NCBI GenBank assembly: GCA_963971225.1
Contig: OZ020269.1
Span: 101,740,905 to 101,804,904 of the forward strand
Length of the DNA: 64,000 nt
Source: Melieria omissa
Lineage: Eukaryota; Arthropoda; Insecta; Diptera; Ulidiidae
Direction: 5' to 3'
Of this stretch, positions 13,501-23,811 are shown piece by piece. Both the position numbers and the translations under genes were made by a program. The notes under the pieces were generated by a model. It was given only the letters and a program-made list of their open reading frames with translations. It ran no database searches and was not told the DNA's origin. Positions within the stretch are counted from its first letter, which is position 1, and every line of letters starts with the position of its first letter.

Positions 13501-14627
13501 GCGCTTTAAAGTATGGCCGGCTTGCTATAATTCCGATATGGCAAGGATGGCTCGCGATAGTAATGGGCTGTGCGAGAACGATCGAGAGAGAGAGTCCAAC
13601 TGGAATGTGCAGAACAATCGGCGTGATAAAAGAACCAGTATGAAAAACAGCCGGTTGCTGCTGCAGAGGGTCGAGTCTTATTTGAGCAAGCAAAGAGGAG
13701 ACATGCAATTGTAGTAGTGTAAAGATAACCAAAGAGTAAATTTATAAATAAAGTGATTTCTGGTTTTGGAATGCGTTGTGCGTTGAGTAATTGAAGTAGA
13801 TTTATTTTCAAGTACAATCCAGATACGAACTTAGAGAAGTCATTTTCGTAACAATATGATTTTCAGTTGGTGTATTGTTACCATAAAATTCCACAAGCAT
13901 TCAATGTGCTTCAACTGCATTCTTTTTTCAATTAGTTAACATAAAAATGGACATATCCAACACAGTAAAAAACACATTTTTTAATAAATTCGAAGCCATT
14001 TTAGATTAATTTTTTTGACAAATGTCTAACCTCTCTGGAAGCATCGCAATCAGCTATAACTATGAACTATTCATTATAGCCAGAGCCACCTTTTGAAAAC
14101 AGACAGAACTAATTTGTGTTGCAGGCGCAAGTCTTCGCTTTCAAAGGGGACCGAAATCTTTCTAGTAATTTCAAACACAAGACCGTTGCAATTTTTTATG
14201 AAAACCACACCGATTGGTTGACTAATAAGTCGACTTAGCTCTGACATCGAAACCCATTAAATCTAAGATATTATTGGAACCAACTTAGAATCATTCCCAT
14301 ATGGGTTCCTGTCCTTAGCAAAACACAGTTCCAGATGAGCACAGACTTAGTCCAGAATTCACTCAGTGCAGTTGGGAGCTGAAGCATTAAGTATTTCCTC
14401 AAAAAACTTAACTACAGATGGGGAAGCTTGTCCATATGCAGTTTAACAAGATCGATTTGGACTACTTGTAATAACTATAAAACCAAATACTAAGCAGCAC
14501 AACTCAAGCAGACGTAGCCTCATTAATTTCTGTCTGTACAGGGCAGTGGGTGCTGTCATTGAATAGTGGGTGTGTGTACATGCTGAGAAATTAGGTCCTT
14601 CTCGCAAACCTGAGTGAACTCACAAGC
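13501..14627. other. Non-coding, no feature recognised
   Basis: Mixed-composition sequence; short frames only. Confidence 0.4.
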
Positions 14628-14635
14628 CTTGGGAT
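14628..14635. repeat. hAT target-site duplication, left
   Basis: CTTGGGAT, repeated exactly at 17123-17130. Confidence 0.9.
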
Positions 14636-14934
14636 CAGAGCTGTTAAAGAATGCAATCATTTGCGAATAATTAGTCAGTTGATTCTTTGGCAAAAGAGTG
14701 CATTCATTTTTTGTATTCAATGAATAAGAATAAAAAAATGAAGTCATTATTCAGACTAAACATTTATGAATAATTATTCATTTTTACATTCATTTTTTGC
14801 TAGTCACTTGATTGCAGTCATTTGATTGCAATATCAAAATGAAGTCAATTGAAGTCATTTGAAGTCATCTGAAGTGATTTGAAGTCATTTGCAGTTAAGC
14901 TAAAGCCAGCGACTGAAGTTAATGATTTTGTAAA

Positions 14935-15324
14935 AAATTTAATTTCAAGTGAATTTATCTCCGACGATGCACAGTTAGGATGCGGTAGTCAATTTGTTGA
15001 TTTTTCATCAACAGGTGATATCAAATAAATCAATATATTCAACAGGTTTTTACTACAGATCTTATATAATTTTTTCTATATGAGTTATCGCTGGAAACTT
15101 CTTGTTCTTCCATTAAAGATGAATTCCTTTCATACATGGTTGATAAGTCTTCATCGATAACAATGCTGAATCGCTATCCCACAATTAAAAAAGCGTATTT
15201 AAAATATAACACACCGTTACCTTCTTCATCTGCCGTGGAACGGTTATTTTCGTTTGCAACACTATTAAATACGCCTCGTCGAGGTTCCCTTTCGGACAAA
15301 AATTTCAAAAATTATTATTGTTAA
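14935..15324 (+). pseudogene. hAT transposase C-terminal remnant
   Basis: From 15136 the plus strand reads YPTIKKAYLKYNTPLPSSSA followed by VERLFSFATLL and LSDKNF. This is the hAT C-terminal dimerisation region (typically LxYxTPLPSSAAVERLFSxA). Upstream, in other frames, are ISDDAQLGCGSQFVDF and EFLSYMVDK, so there is at least one frameshift and a stop. The N-terminal BED finger and catalytic core are missing. Confidence 0.85.
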
Positions 15325-15636
15325 AAGTAAATCATGTCGTTTAAATGAATTTACATTCATTTGATTGCTACCTTTTGTTAGAATGAATTATTTTAATTTT
15401 AATTTTGTTAATATATTAACAGGGCTATTCTGGCAACTATCTTTCAACTCACCTTAATCTTTCGAAGTACAAAAATCTTTCGGAAGACAATTTGCTATTC
15501 TAGCAACTATCTTGAAAGCTTTTTTCCGTAACATGAAAGACAGTTTGAAAGATGTGCTTTTGGGGTCGTCTTTCAGCTTGCAAAAAGTACGTGCGTTGTG
15601 TTTGTGTTATGAAGAGAAACGATATACGTATATATA

Positions 15637-16206
15637 AAGCGTGATCCATTTCGAGGTTCCCTACTTTTTTAAAGAAAAAAACACAGAAAATTAAAATTTA
15701 ACGGGGAATGTTTATTATCATTCGAAAGAACATTCTTTGGCATTTATTTTTTGAAGATTATCTCTTTCAAATGTTGGCCGCGGCTACGTCTCAGATGGTC
15801 CATCCGTTGAGTCCAATTTTCGATGACTCGTTCGAGCATTTCGACTGGTAACTGGCGAATGACACGCGTGATGTTTTGCTCCAAGACCTGAATCGAAGCG
15901 GGTTTATCCGTATAGACTTAAGACTTTACTTATCCCCACAGAAAAAAGTCTAACGGTGTGATATCACACGATCTTGGTGGCCAATCGACCGGCCCATTAC
16001 GTGAAATTAGCTGTTCTCACCGGCATCATTTTTGAAGAAATATGGACCGATGAACGATTTGTAAACGTTTTTCAGGCGTAAGTCTTTCCATGATGAAATG
16101 CCAAACAATACTGAACAAAAATAATATGACAGCTTGACGCGACTCACGCGTGATCTGTCAAAAAACGGTTATTGAAAAAAGTACCTCTAGTTGGATCACC
16201 CTTTAT
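15637..16206 (-). mobile_element. Tc1/mariner-type relic nested in the Harbinger-like element
   Basis: Ends TAAAGCGTGATCCATTTC (left) and TAAAGGGTGATCCAACTA (right, reverse complement) are related inverted repeats with internal GAGGT and CTTTTTT blocks, flanked by TA. It encloses a minus-strand transposase remnant. Confidence 0.7.
15741..16110 (-). pseudogene. Tc1/mariner-type transposase C-terminal remnant
   Basis: Minus strand reads GPVDWPPRSCDITPLDFFLW, then G-stop-VKS, VYTDKPASIQVLEQNI, LPVEMLERV and MDHLRRSRGQHLKEIIFKK with a terminal stop at 15741-15743. The DITPLDFFLWG motif is the third catalytic-acid region of insect DDD/E transposases of this group. A premature stop lies inside it and the N-terminal half is absent. 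Confidence 0.75.
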
Positions 16207-17122
16207 AATATATATGGACATATTTTATAAAAGAATGCAATTACTTTTTTAATTTTTACTTTAGCTTGGTTTCTTCAGCCATTGATTGAAATTTTTGAAA
16301 TTTTGTTTGAATTTTTGATTTCACGACGGACGGTTCGTTTGCCAACAGTATTGCCAGCATCGAACAGAGCACTTGGTTTACAAATGTGAGATTTTTATGA
16401 AGGATGAAAGAAAACGTAAAAATACACCAATTAACAGCAAAAGTACATAATATAAATTGGCCGAAAGTGTTTGTCTTCATGTGCTGTTCATTGCCTTAAG
16501 GTTAAATCTGACAACATCATTAACATCACATAAAAAATAAAACAATTAATTTGAATTCATATTTTTACACCAGTTCTTGTCTTTCTCAAAAGAAATACGT
16601 AACTGCAAAATAATCCTGATAAACACATCTGTAATTAAAAAGAAAATCATAACGAAAATTGGAAAAATAATTTTCTTTCATCATTGCAAAAATGCTTCAA
16701 ATTTCACAGAAAAAGAGTTGGCTGGCAATGCTGTTCGCCGAAAACAGCTTTTCAATTCGAGTGTTGAATTTTAGAGCTTTTTCCGAAAGATTTTTTCGTT
16801 GGAATAGCCAAAATCTTTCATTCAGTCTTTCAAACTATCTTTCAATAATTTTTTGAAAGTGTTTTAACAGTCTTTGCCAGAATAGCCCTGTAAATATTTT
16901 TCAAAAAACGCTTATCTTAATTTAGTGACTTCACTGAAAAATGAAGTCATTAAGTGATTTCACCAAATGACTAATTAGTCAGAATAACAGAAATGACTTC
17001 AGACTTCAAATTTTTAGTCTTTAGTCAAAACGCTAGTCAAAGACTGCAATCAAAAATTGAAGTCATTGATTGTGACTTCAACTGATTTAATTCGCATTTG
17101 ATTGCATTCTTTAACAGCTCTG

Positions 17123-17130
17123 CTTGGGAT
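17123..17130. repeat. hAT target-site duplication, right
   Basis: CTTGGGAT, repeated exactly at 14628-14635. Confidence 0.9.
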
Positions 17131-19185
17131 ACACAAAATAGACTTCTTTCCAAAGAAAACAGAATGGAGAGGTACAAATTTTACTAAGTAACCAAATCTT
17201 TTACCCCTTTTTAGGTTTAACCAAGTTTTCGTCGTATGAAAATGGCTCAAATTGTCTTTGGCGCTTCCAACCAACTTTCCTTTCACCACTTTAACTAACT
17301 AATTAGACCTTTTTTTCAAACGCTTCGGAAGTGTTACATCTCAAACTAAAAAGATAGATTTTTCACATTTTTGATTTAACTCTTTAAAGATTTTCCATTC
17401 AGTTACATTTTGTTTCAAATAACTTAACTATTTTATATCATATCATTATATATTTTGATCAATTATGGCCAGCGTAGTTCTTCTTCTTCTTTATTTAATA
17501 ATAAGCTTGCTTGCAAGTAAAAGTAAATTATACAAAAGTAAAAAAACGTTGCATACTTTTATGCACTCAAATAGATGAAAAACGTTTCTAGTACAAGTTT
17601 CCAGTTTTTCAAATATATATAACATATAGAATGTAGTGACTACATTAAACAACATCATTAGAGAATTTTTTGAAATAACTACTTAAAATGTTTGCATAAC
17701 TTAAGGCGCCACATGTAACTTGCGCCACTCAAATATTTTGCATTTATTTGGCAAGCAATTCTTTCACAATCAATTCATTAACATTTGATTGTACAATGAA
17801 AACGCGCACACACGAGCCACGCCCTCACATACCCACACACACACACATACCACGAAAATACGTAATTATATGCGTCGCAATGTATGCGAAGCAACTTGAA
17901 ATTAATTGCATTTGAAGTATTTTTAAATACAATCAACACCGTTTTGTCATTAACCAAACGGCGGTCTGCACACAAATATGTGTGGGTGTAAATGTTAATG
18001 GGCGCGTGCGGCGTCTGTATCTGTGCATGTGTGTGTGTGTGTTTGTGGCTGTTTTGCAGCCTTTTTGTGTTCGCATGTAAACAACGTGCAATTATTTGTG
18101 GTTTTAATCGTCTGTCTACATTTATATGTATGTCATGCATTTGTATATATATGTGTGTAAAGGTATCTGCATGACAGACAAAATGGCGAGAGAAAGAGCA
18201 AAAAATCAGGCAATTTCCGCCATATCCGTTTTTAGTGCGATTGCATTTAAAATTTGTCAACAATGCTTTAAAAACACATGCGTGTGTGTATATATGTTTG
18301 TATGTGTTTGTTTCTGTACATATTTGTCTCATTAACAAAAATCACAGCAGACAACCGACAGTGCAGTAAAACAAAATAAACACTGCAGCAATGCAAACAA
18401 ATGAGTCAAATAAGAATAAAAAAATAAAATAAAAATGATTCTGTAAAAAGAGAAAATGCAACGAACTCGATGTAATATTGAAGCCACTTGAATGACAATT
18501 CGCCAGCAATCCACACGAAATGACAGAGAGAAAGCAAGATAATTGTTGTGTGTGTGTAAGTTTCTGCAGTTGTTTTTGTTATTGATTTTTTATTGAAATT
18601 ATTGTTGACATTGTTGGCACTTGTGCGATGCGACTGAAGTGTAAATTTACGCAGCACTCACAGTAAAATGCAGTCAAGCGGATCTTAAAAGTGTACGAGG
18701 CAACGTGAAGTGGCAACGCAGATCATAATTAAAAATATCTTGGAACAAGTAAAATTCGAAAGTAGCTTAAAACATAAAGAGTGCACAGACATTTTAGTCT
18801 TTTGTACATATTCGCCTCTTCTTTAAGGGCACATTTACGCACGAGGGTGATTCAAAAAGTCGGGGACTATTGTAAGCGAAATACATTATTTTGTGTTGGT
18901 ATGTTTTAGTTTTTACATTTGTGTAAAATCTTTTACGCTCCAAGTGGGTTTTTAAGTGAAATATATTAAAAATATATTTCCAAAAAATATATTAACAAAA
19001 TATAAAATATATTAAAAACAAACATATAAATAAAATATAAAAATATAAATTTTTTAAAATATCAACATTGAACAGCCAGGATGCATTAAAATGATTGAAT
19101 TATTCTGAAGAATTTTATTTATATAAAAAAATGATAATAAAAAATTGTAAGCTAGACACTAATTGCAATGATCTTTCTCCTCAAA
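17131..19185. other. Non-coding unique region with CA/GT microsatellites
   Basis: AT-rich to 17700. From 17790 to 18340 the sequence is rich in (CA)n/(GT)n (17833-17848, 18029-18042, 18279-18310), producing overlapping but meaningless frames on both strands. Confidence 0.5.
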
Positions 19186-19189
19186 AGAT

Positions 19190-19765
19190 AAAAATTTATA
19201 TTCTATAAGAAAGCATATGCGAGCAGAGAGACTAGCCAGAAGAACAACCAGCACCAGAGAAACAAATCGAATCAAGTCAATCCAGGAAGACACTTAGCCG
19301 CAAAGCAACTTGTGGCTCTGACCACAAAACTTTCATCAGAAACTTATTACAATGAATAAGATTCGGTTTCAACAAAATGTGACGTGATGACTTTAAAAAA
19401 ATATAAACCTTTTCCTAAAGAAAAGAGATGCAAGCAGAGAGACAAGTCAGAAGAACAACCAGCACCAGAGGAACAAATCAAATGAAGTCAACCCAGGGAG
19501 ACATTCAGCCTAAGCAAGCAAGGCAACTTAGGGCTCTGACAACAAATCTTGTATCAGAAACTCATTAGAACGATTTACCATAAATGCGGTTTCAACAAAA
19601 TGTGATGTGTACCTTAGAAAATAGAAACCTTTTCTATAAGAAAGCATATGCGAGCAGAGAGACAAGTCATAAGAACAACCAGCACCAGAGGAACAAATCG
19701 AATCAAATCAGTTCAGGGAGACTTTCAGCCAGGGTTCAGACAACAATTCTTTTACCTACTAAAGG
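19190..19765. repeat. ~215-bp tandem repeat, about 2.7 copies
   Basis: GC(G/A)AGCAGAGAGAC recurs at 19219, 19430 and 19650. All copies share AGAACAACCAGCACCAGAG and GGTTTCAACAAAATGTGA; copies differ by scattered substitutions. Confidence 0.9.
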
Positions 19766-19827
19766 AACTTTCTCACATTTCATCTATAATGACTTTTGTT
19801 TAAGGACACAGACCAGTTTTTCAAACT

Positions 19828-20175
19828 TTAATAATTAATAATTGATTGGCACGACAGCCCGCTTACGCGAGACTAAGGCCTAGCTTCCCGCAACCACCCG
19901 TGTTGTGCGTGTGAATTTTGTACGCGGGTGGAAGGGACCTACAGTTTTATGCCGGTTCCGAACGGCAGGTTGGGAGCTTTTTCATAGGCAATTTTTACTC
20001 TCAGAGGTTTGCCATTTCCAGCTGAGAGGACAGCCACCGAAAGAGAAAACGAGTTTCCCGTTATTTTTTTTAGGTGTTACTACATGCAGTATTCGATCTT
20101 GCGTCGCTCTGCATGCGACTCGCTGGACCGCGCACTAACCAACTGAGCCACGGCGGCTGGCAAAGTAGTTTCAGT
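19828..20175 (-). mobile_element. tRNA-derived SINE, copy 1, with 13-bp target duplication
   Basis: Minus-strand element. The tRNA-like head near 20160 reads GCCGCCGTGGCTCAGTTGG (Pol III A box TGGCTCAGTTGG), with a B-box-like AGATCGAATACT about 50 bp on. The body includes CTCTGAGAGTAAAAATTGCC and the tail TCGTGCCAATCAATTATTAA. Flanked by AGTTTTTCAAACT at 19815-19827 and 20176-20188, an exact 13-bp target duplication. Confidence 0.87.
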
Positions 20176-20188
20176 AGTTTTTCAAACT

Positions 20189-20880
20189 ACTGAAAATAAA
20201 AAACTTGTGCAATCGGTTTTTTGTTGGTTGTTCCCAGTGACAATGTTCCGTCATCCAATTAGCTCGTGAATGCCGTTTTGATATCACTTTTCCCGGTAGG
20301 TTCTATATGCTAGTGGTTTGTCTTCTGGACTCTGTGACCTCTATAAACAGAGTGGTTGATAAGGGCGAGTAATGAGTTCACAGTACACTTCGCTATCTTT
20401 CTAAAACTCTGATATATTAACTTTCCTAGCGCCTCCAGCTTTCTTTACCCTTCCCCCACCTAGTTTATACGTATGTGAACAAAAAGAAGCAGAATGGTTT
20501 AAACAAAAAGATCAAATCGGGAAAAACCCAGTTTGAGATGGACTAATTAATGAAAAACATTTGATGAGTTTGAAAATCTATAATACATTTTTTGAAAGGA
20601 ACGTAAAAAGGCTTCGTTGGCTGGGTTGGTTTGTTCCTGGTAGATGATACATGGTATACTAGTGTGTTGTCTGCTGGACTATGTGACCTATGGATACGAG
20701 TAGGCGAGTTCACAGTGCACTTCTCTATCTTTCCACATTTTTTTATATGAGTGGATCTATCGCCTCTCGCCTCCTTTATGGAGGAGTGTCTTTCAAATTT
20801 TTTTTTATATTAGTGGATCTATCGTCTCTCGCCTCCTTTATGGAGGAATGGTGAAGACATTTCTTCTAGTTTGGGTTCTC
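20189..20880. other. Repetitive non-coding stretch, probable 3' tail region of a LINE relic
   Basis: Two diverged copies of a block (GTCT(T/G)CTGGACTCTGTGACC ... GAGTTCACAGT(A/G)CACTTC ... CTATCTTTC) at about 20320-20405 and 20660-20735. It lies just downstream, on the minus strand, of the RNase H relic at 20881-21290. Confidence 0.45.
20728..20850. repeat. 61-bp tandem duplication with a small palindrome
   Basis: GTGGATCTATCG(C/T)CTCTCGCC recurs at 20751 and 20812; each copy contains CCTCCTTTATGGAGGA, able to form a short hairpin. Confidence 0.85.
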
Positions 20881-21290
20881 ACAGCTGGAAGTGAGAACGA
20901 CGCCCGTTTTAGCTGCGAATCTAGTCTGCAGTGGGCCAGTGACTTATAAATACCGCAGTAAGTCTGGTCACATCCCGGCGGCCCTTAATTAAGAGCTCAG
21001 CGTTTCTGGTCCTTGATGTATGTAGACCAGAGTGATCTACTGATTTTCGATGAGATTCGATACTCTGTCACATAGTGTTGGCTTTAGCAAAGAAGTCCTT
21101 AGAGACTTTTTTCTTAATTAAGCCTAAAGGGGCTCCGCTCTTAATAAGAGTGAGACGCTGACCCTGACCGTTCACGCCTCATCAAGATCAAAGCCTCTTT
21201 AGGCCAGTTCATTGGCTCATTTGTTGTCTTCAGTATTATGGAACCCTGGCACTCCGATCAGAGACAATTTGAACCAATGAAGTAAGGACA
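20881..21290 (-). pseudogene. Non-LTR retrotransposon RNase H relic
   Basis: In one minus-strand frame ending near 21140: LSLIGVPGFHNTEDNK, stop, ANELA, stop, RGFDLDEA. This matches the RNase H motif of Jockey/I-type LINEs (VPGHxGxxGNExADxLAxxG). Further along are arginine-rich remnants of the C-terminal region. At least five stops; clearly dead. Confidence 0.6.
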
Positions 21291-21380
21291 TCCGTAAGTA
21301 CCTTACTGCATTCTTGCCCTAGTTTTGTCCATAATATCGTCAAGTTTTATTTGAAACTTCAGTAAACACTAAGAATAGGT

Positions 21381-21605
21381 TGTTCAGATGAGATGTCTTC
21401 AGTGATGCGTCGATCCGATCTCGAATCCCAATTTGTCCTTCTCCCTTTGTACTCATGTTCCCCCTATTTTCTGATCCCGGCTTCGGCCGTTTGTATCGTT
21501 TAACGTTTATTATAATCCTTGTTATTCATCCGTCGAGTAATAAAGACTCACCACAACCCGAACCAATCCGCGTTTTATTCATCAACTCCGCCGCAAACTG
21601 AAACA
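21381..21605 (+). mobile_element. Short LTR (BEL/Pao-like), possibly a solo or truncated 5' LTR
   Basis: Starts TGTTCAGATGAGATG and ends CTGAAACA (TG...CA), 225 bp. It has an AATAAAG signal near 21539 followed by CCACAACC, and is immediately followed by a tRNA primer-binding site. No internal coding region follows; sequence similarity to an element is lost after about 21650. Clade assignment from the TGTTCA start and short LTR is tentative. Confidence 0.65.
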
Positions 21606-21621
21606 TGGTCCTTCGAGCCGG
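21606..21621 (+). other. Retroelement primer-binding site (tRNA-Tyr type)
   Basis: TGGTCCTTCGAGCCGG, complementary to CCGGCTCGAAGGA plus CCA, the 3' end expected of fly tRNA-Tyr (from memory). It abuts the CA end of the LTR without spacer. Confidence 0.65.
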
Positions 21622-21731
21622 TTTTTGTTTGAACACAACACAACATTTTTGGAAAAAAGAATCAAGTTACAAGAAATCAAATCTTCTGTGATAGAATTCG
21701 AAAGCGAAAATTCCTATTTTATTGAGAGGAT

Positions 21732-22139
21732 TTAGCCGGCCTCGATAGCTCAGCGGGTAGCGCGCTGGCTTCTCATAATGAGCGCCCCGGGTTCGATTCC
21801 TGGCTTGGGCTGGAAAAAACACTCATGAAGGGAAAAACACCACATGAAGAGAATTAGAATTACAAGTATCGCACAAATGCGCTCTTGACAGGAATGGTAA
21901 AACCTCCAAGTGTGAACGAAAAAACTGCCAACCGCGGTTTCGATTCGGCGTTAAACTGTAGGTCCCCTCCCCTCCCTTTCCCCATCCGTCTGAAATGTGT
22001 GTTGCATCAGATGTTGAAAAAAACAGTGTTGCATACGCATTTCAAACGCGTGGTATCACAACGGGCCTGTTAAGAGGCCTAAGTGTATCTCATACAGAGG
22101 CAGCCACCGCAACCTAACCTAACCTAACCTAACCTAACC
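21732..22139 (+). mobile_element. tRNA-derived SINE with (AACCT)n tail and 10-bp target duplication
   Basis: The head (21739-21812) has a tRNA-like A box TAGCTCAGCGGG and a perfect B box GGTTCGATTCC, with CTCATAA at the anticodon-loop position. The acceptor stem does not pair well, so it is not a functional tRNA. The body shares a CGGC(G/A)TTAAACTGTAGGTCCC-like block with the SINE at 42501. The 3' end is six AACCT units (22111-22140). TTGAGAGGAT flanks it at 21722-21731 and 22140-22149. Confidence 0.88.
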
Positions 22140-22149
22140 TTGAGAGGAT

Positions 22150-23237
22150 ACCCGAGTGGAAGGGGGCCAGTCTGATATCCAGTGAGAAGATATTTCTGCA
22201 CACGTCTCTTTCTGATAGTAAGAACTCTTTTGCCTGGCATATTCCCGCAGAGTTAATCCATTTCTCGGTAAAATTTTGGTCAACCCATTTTCATAGCCAT
22301 TCTTGTATATCTCTTTCGAATGATTCGGGGTCTACCAGTGAACGCATTTAACCCGTCTTCATAGCCATTGTTGTATATGTCCACAAAATGGTTCGGGACC
22401 TACCAGTGGCCGCATGGTACCTGTTTTGGTAAGATGGCCAACTTGTTCGAGGGCTTCGTACAACTCATATCTTGGGATCTAATACACCTTTATAGTGTAA
22501 CAGCCTCCCTGTTCACTCAGAAGATTACGGAGATTGTTATCATTGCTTGTAATGTCTTTAGGGCCACTTAAATTTGTTTTTTTAGCTCGAACAAACGCTC
22601 AGGGGATGACTCCTATTAATGCGAATCATTGCGTTGGTTCAGGAAGGATATAAAGGTTAGGAGATAAGATAGTGCATCCACTTGGAATTTTCCTGCGTGG
22701 ATCATACAACACACGACGACGAAATGTGTTTTTCTTATTTTTTAACCCAACAAAAACCCCTCAGTATCAAAACTCTCCATTCAAGGATGCTCCTCTTTCC
22801 TCTACTCCAACATGATCAGTCATATTTTTTGCTAGCCACATCACCAACCGAAATTTCCCAACAACTTGACTGAAATTTGCAGCGACTTTTTGACCGAACC
22901 TCGTAACTTACGACCGCTTAATACTGGATTAAAATATCCTTTATTGCGCGCATTTACGTGTAGTGCATTGTCCTCACGTGGCTTTTACTGAAGGCTTTCG
23001 CCCGCACTCCAACTTTACTCTGGCGCCTTTTTATGCCTTCTTCAGCATTTCAGTATTTCATATCCCGCTTAACAGCTGCTTTTGCCGCCACTGTCGTGTG
23101 TCGGTAATATGCAAATAGTTGCATGCGAATACTGGTGTAAAGGGTATAAGCCAGCATTTACGGCATTTTTCGCCACTCATCTGGCAAAATAAAAATTTCA
23201 CCAAACATTTTTTCAGTCTCCATTTAGGGTTTAAAAG
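22150..23237. other. Non-coding; contains an imperfect ~100-bp duplication
   Basis: CATAGCCATT(C/G)TTGTATAT...TTCGGG(G/A)(T/C)CTACCAGTG occurs at about 22291-22345 and 22359-22415. Possibly an old retroelement fragment; no readable protein. Confidence 0.4.
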
Positions 23238-23811
23238 TACACCTAAGTCTGTTTTTACACGGTCTTTTTTTACACGGTTTTGTTATAACACGGTTTGAAA
23301 ATTGAATATTTTTAATTTTTTTACACGATTTTATTCCATTTAGCACGATTTGAAATTTTATGTACTTACATTTTTTTTGTCAAATTTAATTTTTGCGAAG
23401 TATGTTCATATCACAAAAAAGTATTTATGAAAGAAAAAAGTCTGAAACCATCGATAGTATCGATAGTGCTATCGATAGTTTGCGAACACTAGCTTAAAGA
23501 TTTAAGTGAATTCCCTTTTAGCGCGTACAAGCAATTTTTACTGGTCAAAGCAAATGTGAATAGCACTAATTTAGGGGAATTCCCTTTATGTGCATACAAT
23601 AAAATTTACTGGTCAGAGCAATTGAAACGTGTTAATATTTTGTGAACTGTCAATGCAATAAGACGTGTTTGGTAAAGAAATTTTAATAGGTTTTAGAGAT
23701 TAGGAACAAATCACCCATTTTTGTATACGATCAATGTCTTTTTTTACACGGTTTTTTTTTACACGGCTTCTTCTGGAAACAATCTACCGTGTAAAAACAG
23801 ACTTAGGTGTA
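23238..23811. mobile_element. TIR element (pogo-like), non-autonomous, TA target site
   Basis: The two ends are perfect 26-bp inverted repeats including TA: TACACCTAAGTCTGTTTTTA plus CACGGT at 23238-23263 and the complement at 23786-23811. TTTTTACACGG recurs in the subterminal parts. If the outermost TA is the target duplication, the element is 23240-23809. It has an internal ~90-bp duplication (GAATTCCCTTTTAGCGCGTA / GAATTCCCTTTATGTGCATA) and no open frame, so it is a MITE. Assignment to pogo/Tc1-mariner rests on the TA target site. Confidence 0.85.
23449..23479. promoter_or_regulatory. Cluster of CGATA / TATCGATA motifs inside the TIR element
   Basis: Within 31 bp there are three CGATAG cores, two of them complete TATCGATA palindromes. 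TATCGATA is the fly DREF site and clustered CGATA is bound by the BEAF-32 insulator protein. Motifs are seen directly; activity is inference. Confidence 0.5.

Larger units (their letters stand above)
15420..16890. mobile_element. Harbinger-like TIR element nested in the hAT element
   Basis: Inverted ends CAGGGCTATTCTGGCAA at 15420 and (reverse complement) at 16890, with further shared subterminal CTTTCAAA/GAAAG blocks. The flanking triplet is TAA on both sides (15417-15419, 16891-16893), as for PIF/Harbinger insertions (TWA). No transposase is recognisable in it, and it is itself interrupted at 15637-16206. The superfamily call rests on the 3-bp target site and the TIRs. Confidence 0.75.
14636..17122 (+). 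mobile_element. hAT transposon with 8-bp target duplication, interrupted by a nested element
   Basis: Ends are inverted repeats starting CAGAGCTGTTAAAGAATGCA; the left (14636) and right (17122, reverse complement) match over about 25 bp with no mismatch and then partially. The flanks carry an exact 8-bp duplication CTTGGGAT (14628-14635 and 17123-17130). Subterminal zones (14755-14900 and 16920-17090) are full of TGAAGTCATT-type short repeats in both orientations, as in hAT subterminal regions. It contains a hAT transposase remnant (14935-15324) and a 1.47-kb insertion (15420-16890), so the original element was about 1.0 kb and already internally deleted. Confidence 0.92.

Noticed and set aside
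21738..21812. Possible functional tRNA-Met gene
   Set aside because: A and B boxes are good and CAT sits where an anticodon would, but the acceptor and anticodon stems do not pair; it is the head of a SINE with target duplications.
22111..22140. Interstitial telomere sequence
   Set aside because: Only six AACCT units, and they sit exactly at the 3' end of a SINE with a target duplication, so they are its tail.
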